Of a stretch of 64,000 nucleotides of DNA, positions 25,724-33,610 are shown one piece after another. The stretch's first letter is position 1. Each line of letters starts with the position of its first letter. The stretch is from Paraburkholderia phytofirmans OLGA172 (GTDB taxonomy: Bacteria > Pseudomonadota > Gammaproteobacteria > Burkholderiales > Burkholderiaceae). The notes below the pieces were generated by a model that was not told the origin of the DNA, searched no databases, and saw nothing but the letters and a program-made list of their open reading frames with translations. The stretch covers positions 2,914,001 through 2,978,000 of the forward strand of contig NZ_CP014579.1 in the NCBI RefSeq assembly GCF_001634365.1, written 5' to 3'. Made by a program: the position numbers and the translations under genes.

Positions 25724-27087
25724 TGACGTCTCCTTTTTTTAACGACCGGTGTTTTGTAATTTTTGGCATACTAATCAAACATATAAACGGCTCTGTATCT
25801 TTGTGCGTGGCCCTGTGTTTGTGACCGCAACACGCCGACTGTCTACCGTGTTGCTGCGCTCGCCCGTATTCCCGCTCGACACGCCGGGCGGGCAATCACC
25901 GAGCAAAGCGGGTGAGCCGGACGGCCGGTATCGCCCAGCTCATGCGATACACGCCAGCCGCTAGCGGCCTCAAGGGGAAACCGCCAGTGTCGGATGGATA
26001 GTGCGATGAACTCCCGCGCCGCTTACCTCGAGGACGGCTCCTCTCCAGTCCATGCGGCTTGCAGCAAGTTGAGCACGGCTGCCTCGTCAACAGGCAAGGG
26101 GTTGTGGTCGATGTGGTGGTGAGATTCCGCGGCGATGGCGACAATGCTGTCGGCCGGAACGCCCAGCTCGCCTAGCGAGGCGGGAGCCCCCAAACTGCGC
26201 GCGAGCCGGTACAGTGCCACCGCAGGATGCGCGCCCATCACCGACTCCATCGCCGCGCATGCCTCGGGTATCGCCGACGCGTTGTAAGCAAGCACGTGCG
26301 GCAGCACGACACAGTTGGATTCGCCGTGGGGCACCTCGAAGCGCCCGCCCAGTACGTGACAGATCCGGTGATGCATGCCGATGCCCACCGAGTTGACCAT
26401 CAAGCCGCCAATCGTCGCGCCATAAGCCGCCTCGGTCCGGGCTTCCAGGTCGGTAGGCTCGTCCGCCAGCTTCTTCAACGCACGGTAGAGCATGTCGATG
26501 CCGGTCAGCGCGAGCTGGTTGGTCAACGGATTGCTCTTCGGAACATACAGCGCCTCGATGCAATGTGCGAGTGCATTCATGCCAGTGGTCGCTGTCTCGC
26601 GGATCGGCAAAGATTGCGCGAGCACCGGATCGACAATGACGGTGTTGGCGAGCGCCCTGGGCTCCCGCCTGGTGCGCTTTTCGCCATCCACCAGCACCCC
26701 GAACAGCGGCGTCATCTCCGACCCCGAGAGCGTGGTCGGCAATGCGATATGGGGGGCGCCGGTTTCCGCCGCAATATATTTGCCGAGGCCGACAGTCGAC
26801 CCTCCTCCAACGGTGACAATGGCATCACATTCCCGCCGACGGAACGCGTCTAGTGCAGCATTCGCCACCTCGAGTGGACAGTGCGGCAACGCGCCATCGA
26901 ACGAGGCGCGAAGCCGGGACGCGAGCACCTCGGCGACTTCCCGGTAGCGGCGGGCGCCGCCCTCCGTTGTGACGAACAGTGCGCGCGACTTTCCCATCTG
27001 ATCGAGACGGCCCGCGAGGTCCGCGACGCGGCCTGCCCCGAACAGGACTGTCGGCGAGTGGCACTCAAACTGGAACGCCGGAATCAT
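25709..27087. repeat. Direct repeat, copy 2 (porin promoter end plus maleylacetate reductase)
   Basis: This is the counterpart of 18285-19581. Here the porin is intact and the reductase gene is translationally coupled to a dienelactone hydrolase gene, so this looks like the original setting. The two copies are about 7.4 kb apart in direct orientation and enclose cassette A and its LysR gene. Recombination between them would delete or amplify that block. Confidence 0.85.
26023..27087 (-). CDS. Maleylacetate reductase (copy 2)
   Basis: 354-residue iron-ADH-family enzyme, same reaction and motifs as copy 1 (VGGGSTVGLGKYIAAETGAP, metal-site His in ALAHCIEALYVP and HHRICHVLGGRF). ATG 27087 overlaps the stop of the dienelactone hydrolase gene, so the two are coupled; dienelactone hydrolases make maleylacetate, which fits. 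A longer in-frame start at 27474 would run through the hydrolase gene and is not credible. The C-terminus is AWTGEEPSSR, five residues longer than copy 1. Confidence 0.93.
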   Translation of the reverse strand: MIPAFQFECHSPTVLFGAGRVADLAGRLDQMGKSRALFVTTEGGARRYREVAEVLASRLRASFDGALPHCPLEVANAALDAFRRRECDAIVTVGGGSTVGLGKYIAAETGAPHIALPTTLSGSEMTPLFGVLVDGEKRTRREPRALANTVIVDPVLAQSLPIRETATTGMNALAHCIEALYVPKSNPLTNQLALTGIDMLYRALKKLADEPTDLEARTEAAYGATIGGLMVNSVGIGMHHRICHVLGGRFEVPHGESNCVVLPHVLAYNASAIPEACAAMESVMGAHPAVALYRLARSLGAPASLGELGVPADSIVAIAAESHHHIDHNPLPVDEAAVLNLLQAAWTGEEPSSR

Positions 27088-27806
27088 CGAAGTCGCTCCG
27101 TCAACAGTTCGAGCATGCGGTGATCCGCTGCGAGGAAAGCCTCCCGGTTGAACGCCTCCTCGCGCAACGAATTGAAGAATCCATGTTGCGCGCCCTTGTA
27201 GGTGTATACGGTGGCGTTCGGCATGCCGCTGACGACACTCTCGACGGCACGGACATGCTCGGGAAGTATGTGCGTATCGTCTTCGCCTACGTGGTATTGC
27301 AGCGGAGATTCGATAGTGCGCAACTCCTTCAGATGCTCGTGAACCCGCACTCCGTAGAAAGAAACCGCGGCGTCGCAATGAAAGCGGGCGGCATACTTCA
27401 GCGCGAGCAGGCCGCCAATGCAAAACCCGACAACGGCCAGCTTGCCATTGGCGCCGGGTAGGTGACGCGCCCACTCCGCTACGGCATTGCAGTGATTGAG
27501 TGCTGTCTCCGGGTTAAATGCCTGAAGCAGTGCGAAGCCACGTTGGCGGTCGGCCTCGCTATAGCCGAGATCGACCCGGCGCTCGAGATGGCCGAAAACG
27601 TCTGCGCACACCACCCTGAATCCCTTCTCGCTCAGTTTCGTCGCGATGTGGCGCATCGCCTGGTTCACGCCGAAGATTTCCTGAAGCAGCAGAACGGTGC
27701 CGCGCGGTGCATCGTCCTCGCCGTGGGCGGGACCGACGCAGAACGCTTCGATGTCTTCTTGCTGAGAAACTGTCTGCCAGCCGGACGGGAATTGCGCTGC
27801 GGTCAT
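27084..27806 (-). CDS. Dienelactone hydrolase (copy 1)
   Basis: Alpha/beta hydrolase of 240 residues with the full dienelactone hydrolase site: Glu in LLQEIFGVNQA, nucleophile Cys in VGFCIGGLLAL, Asp in HVGEDDTHILP and His in GAQHGFFNS. It opens lactones such as 4-carboxymethylenebutenolide to maleylacetate. It overlaps the dioxygenase gene upstream (ATGA at 27803) and the maleylacetate reductase gene downstream (ATGA at 27084), which makes a tight three-gene unit for ring cleavage, lactone opening and reduction. Confidence 0.92.
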   Translation of the reverse strand: MTAAQFPSGWQTVSQQEDIEAFCVGPAHGEDDAPRGTVLLLQEIFGVNQAMRHIATKLSEKGFRVVCADVFGHLERRVDLGYSEADRQRGFALLQAFNPETALNHCNAVAEWARHLPGANGKLAVVGFCIGGLLALKYAARFHCDAAVSFYGVRVHEHLKELRTIESPLQYHVGEDDTHILPEHVRAVESVVSGMPNATVYTYKGAQHGFFNSLREEAFNREAFLAADHRMLELLTERLR

Positions 27807-28906
27807 GCTACCTCCAGTTCAAAAATGGTTCCGTCGTCGTTACGCGCCTGTTTGCGCATTAAGCCGAGTTTCTTGAGAGCGGGCTCGTCAGTCACCGAAT
27901 AAAGCGCTGCTTCGCCGCCGGTCGATTCATGCTGATACCACGACCACGGGGGCGCGCAGAATACATCGTTGGGTTTCCACTCGAAAGTTTTCCCGTTGAT
28001 TTCGGTTTTTCCGGTGCCTTCCAGCACGACGAATACTGAGGAAGAAGTTCGCCTTTGGGGCAGTGTCCGTTCGCCTGCGCGCAGCAACGTGCTTCTATAA
28101 GACATTGTCTGCATAACAGGGCCGCCGCTAACCGGGTTTGTGTATTCGACCGTGATCGCGTCGTATGGACTGCCAGGCAGACTGGACATGGCATCGAGCG
28201 CTGCCCGCGTGTCCTTCCATCGATAGACGAACATCGGGGAGTGATCGACGCGGCCCCTGCGGTGGTCAACGAAGGTCGGCGTGAGTCCCCCGCGCGAATA
28301 CAGATGCGTGGAATGACCCGACGGTGCGGCGATTGACTGGACCGTCCTGCGCTGCTCATCTTCGACGTAGTCGAACTCGAACATCGTTGCATTGAGCGAC
28401 TCGACTAGCGGAACATCGAGAACGTCAACCCAGATGACCGGTTCCGTCCCTTCGTTTCCGTGATCGTGCCAGCAGCCGTTGGGCGTCAGCACGAGATCGC
28501 CGCGCGACATCAGGATCTTCTCGCCATTCACCACGGTAAACCCGCCCTTGCCTTCCAGCACGAAGCGGCTCGCATTCGGCGTATGGCGATGGACCGGCGC
28601 CTGTTCCCCCGGGTTGTACAGCGAATAGGCCGCAAATATCGTCTGCGTGATGTAGGGCTTGCCAGACAGCCCGGGATTGGCGAACACCAGAGCCCGCCGC
28701 TCGCATTCCTCGATTGGCACGGTCCTGGCGGCCACCGCGAGCCGCGGCTGGATATCGGACCACTGCCAGTGATACGGCACAGCCCTCGGCCGCGGTTCCT
28801 CAATTTCGATCTCCATACGCTGTTCCCAGAACTCCACCAGATTGAGCGCGGATGCATCGCTCGAGAGTTGGGCGCGCACGCCAGCGTGATCAAGCTCCAT
28901 GGTCAT
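27803..28906 (-). CDS. Bicupin ring-cleavage dioxygenase (gentisate/salicylate 1,2-dioxygenase family)
   Basis: 367 residues. The N-terminal cupin has PVHRHTPNASRFVLEGKG and the later ligand His in CWHDHGNEGTEPV. The C-terminal cupin has SSVFVVLEGTGKTEINGKTF and WYQHES. It is clearly related to the gentisate dioxygenases here but only distantly. The family includes salicylate, 5-halosalicylate, 5-nitrosalicylate and 1-hydroxy-2-naphthoate 1,2-dioxygenases. Because it is coupled to a dienelactone hydrolase and maleylacetate reductase rather than to maleylpyruvate genes, a substituted substrate whose cleavage product lactonises is plausible. It has a strong AAAGGAGAAGGAG ribosome-binding site. 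It is divergent from the IclR gene, with a palindrome between. Confidence 0.82.
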   Translation of the reverse strand: MTMELDHAGVRAQLSSDASALNLVEFWEQRMEIEIEEPRPRAVPYHWQWSDIQPRLAVAARTVPIEECERRALVFANPGLSGKPYITQTIFAAYSLYNPGEQAPVHRHTPNASRFVLEGKGGFTVVNGEKILMSRGDLVLTPNGCWHDHGNEGTEPVIWVDVLDVPLVESLNATMFEFDYVEDEQRRTVQSIAAPSGHSTHLYSRGGLTPTFVDHRRGRVDHSPMFVYRWKDTRAALDAMSSLPGSPYDAITVEYTNPVSGGPVMQTMSYRSTLLRAGERTLPQRRTSSSVFVVLEGTGKTEINGKTFEWKPNDVFCAPPWSWYQHESTGGEAALYSVTDEPALKKLGLMRKQARNDDGTIFELEVA

Positions 28907-28938
28907 CTCCTTCTCCTTTTTGGGTTCACTTCTAATAA

Positions 28939-28966
28939 TACATTGTATGATGCATCACACAATATA
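28939..28966. promoter_or_regulatory. 28-bp imperfect palindrome between the dioxygenase operon and the iclR gene
   Basis: Centred on TGATGCATCA with outer arms ATTGT and ACAAT; 12 of 14 base pairs match. It lies 33-60 bases upstream of the dioxygenase start and about 120 bases upstream of the IclR start. IclR-family activators and repressors bind such dyads in divergent promoters, so this is the likely operator of the adjacent regulator. Confidence 0.7.
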
Positions 28967-29088
28967 AGATGAAATATCGCCCGTCAAGCGTACCCGTCGC
29001 GAAGGTTCGGCACGGCAGCGAGGACGGCGCAGGTTGAAGGCAAGTGATGCCGCTGATACCCTTTGCACCAATCCATGAAAGGAAGGCG

Positions 29089-29937
29089 ATGAACGTAGAA
29101 ATGAAAGCCGAGCAGGACGATCAGGCCGACGACCAGCGCCCCGGCATTCAGTCGGTCGAAATCGGGGCGGAAATTCTCAGAGCACTCGCGACTTTTGGAA
29201 CGCTCGTTCCCTTGCGATCACTCGCGGCGAAATGCGGCATGCCCGTCGGCAAGGTGCACCGCTACCTGGTGAGCCTCACGCGAGCGGGACTGGTCGAGCA
29301 GGACGCGGCCAGCGGCTACTACGGGGTTGGTCGGGGCGCGATCGCGATAGGACTCTCCGGACTATGGGCGTGCTCACCGGTCAAGGAAGCGGCCCGGGCA
29401 ATCGCACAGTTGAGGGACGCCACGCGAGATACAACTTTCGGCGCGATCTGGACCGATATGGGTCCGGTCGTCTGTTTGCTGGAGGAAGCCGACAGCCCCG
29501 TTTACATGAACATCCGCGTCGGAGCGCAACTGGCCATTCACCGTAGCGCGGCGGGACGGGTATTCGCAGCCTATTTGCCCGAGGAGCGTGTGAAGAGGGC
29601 AGCCAGGTTTCAGGAGCACACGCTTTCCGCTTCCGGGCAAAAGTTTACGTCGGCCCAACTGCGCGAACTCCATGGAGAAGTACGCGCAAACGGTTACGCG
29701 GCAATCTCGGGGCTGAGCGTACCCGGCATCAATGCCGTCGCCGCTCCTATCTACGATCACAAGGGTAAAGTCACTGTCGTGATCGGCGTGCTTGGACGGG
29801 ACAACGACCTGCCGCTTTCCGGAGAATCGGCGCATATCAAGTCGTTGCTCGATTGCGCCGCGCTCGCATCGGAGCGACTGGGTTACGACGCAGGCGTCAT
29901 CGGTCGGGCAGCCGGAGAAGCTTGGAATTCGAACTGA
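29089..29937 (+). CDS. IclR-family transcriptional regulator
   Basis: 282 residues. The N-terminal winged helix is near 22-75 (LRSLAAKCGMPVGKVHRYLV) and the C-terminal effector-binding domain includes FGAIWTDMGPVVCLLEEADS, HRSAAGRVFAAYLPEE and GISLSVPG-like ISGLSVPGINAVAAPI. The start at ATG 29089 is chosen because GAAAGGAAGG lies just before it; a start at 29044 is weaker. It is divergent from the ring-cleavage/dienelactone hydrolase/maleylacetate reductase operon and convergent with the single-cupin gene. IclR proteins commonly govern aromatic pathways (PcaR, PobR type). Confidence 0.9.
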   Translation: MNVEMKAEQDDQADDQRPGIQSVEIGAEILRALATFGTLVPLRSLAAKCGMPVGKVHRYLVSLTRAGLVEQDAASGYYGVGRGAIAIGLSGLWACSPVKEAARAIAQLRDATRDTTFGAIWTDMGPVVCLLEEADSPVYMNIRVGAQLAIHRSAAGRVFAAYLPEERVKRAARFQEHTLSASGQKFTSAQLRELHGEVRANGYAAISGLSVPGINAVAAPIYDHKGKVTVVIGVLGRDNDLPLSGESAHIKSLLDCAALASERLGYDAGVIGRAAGEAWNSN

Positions 29938-30044
29938 GGTGAGGCTATCTACAGGCTGCTCCGCGACGACAACAAACCCCACGCTTCGGAAAACATGCGG
30001 TCTGCCAGCAGTCTGGCTGGCACCTCCAAAGAGGTGCCGTCACA

Positions 30045-30623
30045 TCACGGTTGATGGGGGCGATTTCCCTCCACCGCGTGGAAGACGTGGCCCATCGGTT
30101 CTTCCCAGATCAGGTTGCGTTCCATCGCACGTGCGGGCATGTCCTGGATCACGTATTGGATCGCGGGCTCAGTGCCGGTGTTGATGTGCTCGTGGCTGGC
30201 CATCGGTGGGCAGGCGAACGTGTCGCCGCGCTTCCAATCAAAGCGCTTGCCGTCCAGGATCGAGTAACCTTCGCCCTGCATGATGTGATACAGCGCGTAC
30301 GAGTTGTGACGGTGCGCGACGATGTGCTCACCCGGGTTGATCGCCTGAATGCCCAGAAAGATTGACGGGAACACGCCACCCGCTTCGCCGGTATCGCCAT
30401 GAACCAGCGCAATGAAGCGCCGATCCGCGTTGCGCAGCGGGTCTTTCATCACCACATCCAGCCGCTCCACCACATCCTGCCAGCGCCAGATGGCGGGACG
30501 CAGGTTCTTCTTGATGAGGAACGGATAGTACTCGTCGTCCGTCATCATCTGAGCCCACTCGGTCCGGTCGACGACTTCCGTCACCGGCGACGTCTTGAGA
30601 TTAACTGCGTTGTCTTCGCTCAT
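30045..30623 (-). CDS. Single-cupin protein related to the N-terminal half of gentisate dioxygenase
   Basis: 192 residues. The helical N-terminus (NLRPAIWRWQDVVERLDVVM) resembles gentisate dioxygenases, followed by one cupin with INPGEHIVAHRHNSYALYHI and FACPPMASHEHINTG. Metal-binding His residues are present. The second cupin of gentisate dioxygenase is absent, but the frame is clean, has an AAGGAGG ribosome-binding site, and ends naturally. It looks like a distinct short family member, not a broken gene. It could be a dioxygenase, an isomerase or a tautomerase-like cupin. It follows the second dienelactone hydrolase gene by 33 bases. Confidence 0.78.
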   Translation of the reverse strand: MSEDNAVNLKTSPVTEVVDRTEWAQMMTDDEYYPFLIKKNLRPAIWRWQDVVERLDVVMKDPLRNADRRFIALVHGDTGEAGGVFPSIFLGIQAINPGEHIVAHRHNSYALYHIMQGEGYSILDGKRFDWKRGDTFACPPMASHEHINTGTEPAIQYVIQDMPARAMERNLIWEEPMGHVFHAVEGNRPHQP

Positions 30624-30656
30624 GTTTGCCTCCTTAATTAAAATGAGAGTTATTGA

Positions 30657-31400
30657 CTAGTGCGCGCCGACGCGTCCGCGCAGGTGCCAATTCAGGAAAG
30701 TTCGCGTGCGCTGCCAGGCGGCGCTCGACGCAGCCGGCCGAAAAACCGCTGGTCGGAACCACTCGTCGAACGCGTGCGGCGCGCCGCCGTAGATGAAAAG
30801 CTCGTACGGCTTCTGGGCCGTGCGCAGCCGGCTGGTAAATCGGTCAATCTCATCCCGGCCGACCAGGCGGTCCCAGTCGCCGTAGTGGCACAGCAACGGC
30901 GCCTTCAGGGACTCGGCGACATCAACCGGTGCAATGGGCTTGCGCTCGGTACGGGATGCATAGTCAAACTGACCGTAGTAGTCGACCGCGCAACCGATCG
31001 CATGTTGGGCACTTGCCAACGTGGCATAAGTTCCGCCGATGCAAAAACCGAGCAGACCCACATTCGAAAGCGGGAAGCCTGCGGTACGCGCCCACCCCAA
31101 AATTTCTTCGAGATCCGCGAGCACACGCCGATCGTCCAGTGCGGCAACAGCCTCACCAATCAGCTGCGGCGTAGAAATGTCCGGGACCGCGCCTTCCCGT
31201 CCGAAGTAGTCGAGCACCGCGACGGTGTAGCCGTCCGCGCACAGATTTCGCGCCCGAGTGACGACGTAGTCGTTGACGCCGGCGATTGCCGCCAGCATCA
31301 CAACGAGCGCCGGTACAACCTGCGTGTCCTGGACTGGCCGCAGAAGGCGGCACGATGCGCCACCGGGAAACGAAAGATGCTCAATATCGATACCGTTCAT
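30657..31400 (-). CDS. Dienelactone hydrolase family protein (copy 2, divergent)
   Basis: 247 residues with the hydrolase core: nucleophile Cys in LGFCIGGTYATL, Asp in HYGDWDRLVG and His in GGAPHAFDEW. The segment that carries the activating Glu in dienelactone hydrolases (EIFGVN in copy 1) reads AIAGVN here, so that Glu is replaced by Ala. The overall fold is likely kept, but activity on dienelactone may be altered; another ester, lactone or C-C substrate is possible. It pairs with the single-cupin gene downstream. Confidence 0.85.
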   Translation of the reverse strand: MNGIDIEHLSFPGGASCRLLRPVQDTQVVPALVVMLAAIAGVNDYVVTRARNLCADGYTVAVLDYFGREGAVPDISTPQLIGEAVAALDDRRVLADLEEILGWARTAGFPLSNVGLLGFCIGGTYATLASAQHAIGCAVDYYGQFDYASRTERKPIAPVDVAESLKAPLLCHYGDWDRLVGRDEIDRFTSRLRTAQKPYELFIYGGAPHAFDEWFRPAVFRPAASSAAWQRTRTFLNWHLRGRVGAH

Positions 31401-31880
31401 ATGGATACCTATCCTTATTTCGTTAACCTGAAGTTTCGTCGGAACGGTCTATCCACGCAATGTTGATCGTTTTGTTCTCACTATTCGAGAGACGAATGAT
31501 GGTCCGGCTCCCATGGACCTGATGCCGCCGGCACCCATCACTTCATCGCGGCAGGTACACACCACAAGGACCAGCGATGAATGGGAAAATAATCCAGTAC
31601 GAGAATCGCACGGCTGGGGTCGTCGCACGACCGCTCAACGGTCAAACAACGTATTGAATGCGTGGGCTGATACGGCAGTGGAGCATCCGGCGGGTGGCGC
31701 CGTCGCGAAGCGTATCGCCGTTCTGCACGCAAGGCTGGGCTTTGATTTAATTTCGCATTGCTGTATATCTACGCGAACGACGTGTCGCGCCACCCGAATA
31801 CCCAGTCCTTAGACGACGATCGCCGTGGCGCTCGCTGGAGCACGCTCCCGGAAACGGCCCACGATCAGTCAGACTGTCAG
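31401..31880. other. Intergenic region, no gene recognised
   Basis: 480 bases between the start of dienelactone hydrolase copy 2 and the 3' end of the LysR gene. Short open frames exist on both strands, but none has a convincing ribosome-binding site or family resemblance. The part next to 31401 should hold the promoter of the hydrolase/cupin pair. Confidence 0.5.
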
Positions 31881-32825
31881 CTAGTCCGCCTCGCGACGAA
31901 AGCCCGGTGTTCCGCTTGCAAACACCTGTTGCATGGCACGATGAACAAGGTTTCTCAGCCAGCGAGACGCGGCGTCGTCGTGAAAACGTTCGTGCCAGAA
32001 CTGCTCGATCAAGAGTTTTGGCAATCGGATGGGAACCGGATGGATTCTCACTCGGGCAACGGGCAGCATCAGTTCCGCCAATGGTTGCGGGATGGTCGCA
32101 ATCATGTCGCTCGCTGCCACGATGGTCGGCAGCGACATGAAGTGGGGGACACGAGCGCCAATGGAGTCGAGCAAGCCCATCCGCTGCAATGCGGCTTCCA
32201 CCGTGTGATGTCCGGTTCCCTGGGATTGCGCGACTGCATGGCGCTCATTCAGGAAGTCTTCGGAACGGAGCACATTCTTGATTCGTGGATGGGCCGAACT
32301 TGCAATGCAGACGTACTCGCTTCGAAAGAGGGATTTGCGAAGAAGGCTGGCGCGCAATGCCGGATTAAAACCAATCGCGATGTCCGCCCCCCCGTCACGC
32401 AGTGCGCCCACGACCGATTCGGTGGGCAACTGTATCGCGCGAAACGAAACAGCCGGTGCGCTCTCCCGACAAACGCCGATGATACGGGGCAGAATGACGG
32501 CTTCTGCAATGTCGGTCATGATGATCGCAAATTCTCGACGACTTGACGAAGGATCAAAGTCGCCGCGGATGTCCAGCCCCTGCTCGAGTAGCGCAAGCGC
32601 CTGACTGATGCGACGCGCGATGATTTCCGCCAGCGGGGTCGGCATAACCCCGCCAGGTACCCGCACAAAGATGCGATCGTTGAAATGCTCACGAATCTCT
32701 CGCAGCGCATGGCTCACCGTCGGCTGGGATACCCCCAGGTCCTCTGCCGCACGCGAGACATTGCGCCGCTCCCATACCGCGCGAAAGACACGAAGTAAAT
32801 TCAAGTCGAGCGACTGCTTATTCAC
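31881..32825 (-). CDS. LysR-family transcriptional regulator
   Basis: 314 residues. The winged helix is at about 10-70 (RRNVSRAAEDLGVSQPTVSH, ALREIREHFNDRIFVRVPGG) and the effector domain follows from about 95 (REFAIIMTDIAEAVILPRII). It starts with GTG at 32825 (MNKQSLDLNLLRVF). It belongs to the same broad group as the two NahR-like regulators but is more distant. It lies between cassette B and the dienelactone hydrolase/cupin pair, either of which it may control. Confidence 0.88.
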   Translation of the reverse strand: MNKQSLDLNLLRVFRAVWERRNVSRAAEDLGVSQPTVSHALREIREHFNDRIFVRVPGGVMPTPLAEIIARRISQALALLEQGLDIRGDFDPSSSRREFAIIMTDIAEAVILPRIIGVCRESAPAVSFRAIQLPTESVVGALRDGGADIAIGFNPALRASLLRKSLFRSEYVCIASSAHPRIKNVLRSEDFLNERHAVAQSQGTGHHTVEAALQRMGLLDSIGARVPHFMSLPTIVAASDMIATIPQPLAELMLPVARVRIHPVPIRLPKLLIEQFWHERFHDDAASRWLRNLVHRAMQQVFASGTPGFRREAD

Positions 32826-32965
32826 GATCGGAATGGGCCGTTATCATTAAAATAGTATGCCACGTCCATCAGAACCTGCAAAACTGCATCGATTGCAAAA
32901 GAGCGGATCATCCGGTCGCCCACGGATTGACGAACTGGCGGCGCAATCACAGGCAGACGCAGCCG

Positions 32966-33610
32966 TTACTCCGCATCGGGTTGCCGGTCCGGATGCGCTG
33001 CCTGAAACGCATCAAGTGTTTGACATTCAGCGTCAATCGCCCGCAACGCAGGATAGCCATCAACGTCAACGCCGAAACGTCGTGCGCTGTATAACTGCGG
33101 CACCAGGCAGCAGTCCGCCATTGTGGGCGTATTGCCGAAACAGAATTTTCCACGCGTAGCGGTACCATCGAGTTCGCGTTCGAGCGCTTCGAGCCCTTTC
33201 TTGAGCCAATGGACAATCCATGCCTGCTTTTGCTCGACGGACAGCTGGAGCGGCCCCGTGAGGTACTTCAGGACACGAAGATTGTTCAGCGGATGTATTT
33301 CGCAGGCGATGTATTGCGAGAGTTGTCGCACCCGGACCCGATCGCTGCTCGCCGCGGGTAGCAATGCCGCATCCGGATAGCATTCCTCCAGGTATTCGAT
33401 GATCGCAATTGATTGAGAGATCGGCAATGTGCCATCGAGTAGCACAGGTACCAGTTGCTGCGGATTGAGCGACGAAAAATCTGCAGCAAACTGCTCGCCG
33501 CCATTCCGGTTGAGATGGACCGGCACATATTCATACGGCAATCCCTTCAGATTGCACGCAATGCGCACCCGGTAGGAGGACGTGCTGCGGAAGTAGTTAT
33601 ATAGCTTCAT
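32966..33610 (-). CDS. nagL: Maleylpyruvate isomerase (zeta-class GST), cassette B
   Basis: 214 residues of the zeta glutathione-S-transferase family. The active-site loop is RSTSSYRVRIACNLKG, the glutathione-binding stretch is PQQLVPVLLDGTLPISQSIA, and the C-terminal helical domain includes NTPTMADCCLVPQLYSARRF. It converts maleylpyruvate to fumarylpyruvate using glutathione. Its start overlaps the stop of the FAH-family gene upstream (33607-33610), so they are coupled. A paralogue lies in cassette C. Confidence 0.88.
   Translation of the reverse strand: MKLYNYFRSTSSYRVRIACNLKGLPYEYVPVHLNRNGGEQFAADFSSLNPQQLVPVLLDGTLPISQSIAIIEYLEECYPDAALLPAASSDRVRVRQLSQYIACEIHPLNNLRVLKYLTGPLQLSVEQKQAWIVHWLKKGLEALERELDGTATRGKFCFGNTPTMADCCLVPQLYSARRFGVDVDGYPALRAIDAECQTLDAFQAAHPDRQPDAE

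Noticed and set aside
18285..27087. A composite transposon formed by the direct repeats
   Set aside because: The repeats contain a metabolic gene and promoter, not a transposase or terminal inverted repeats; homologous duplication explains them.
26023..27474. Maleylacetate reductase copy 2 as a longer fusion protein of 483 residues
   Set aside because: The extra N-terminal part is an out-of-frame reading of the dienelactone hydrolase gene; the ATG at 27087 aligns with copy 1.
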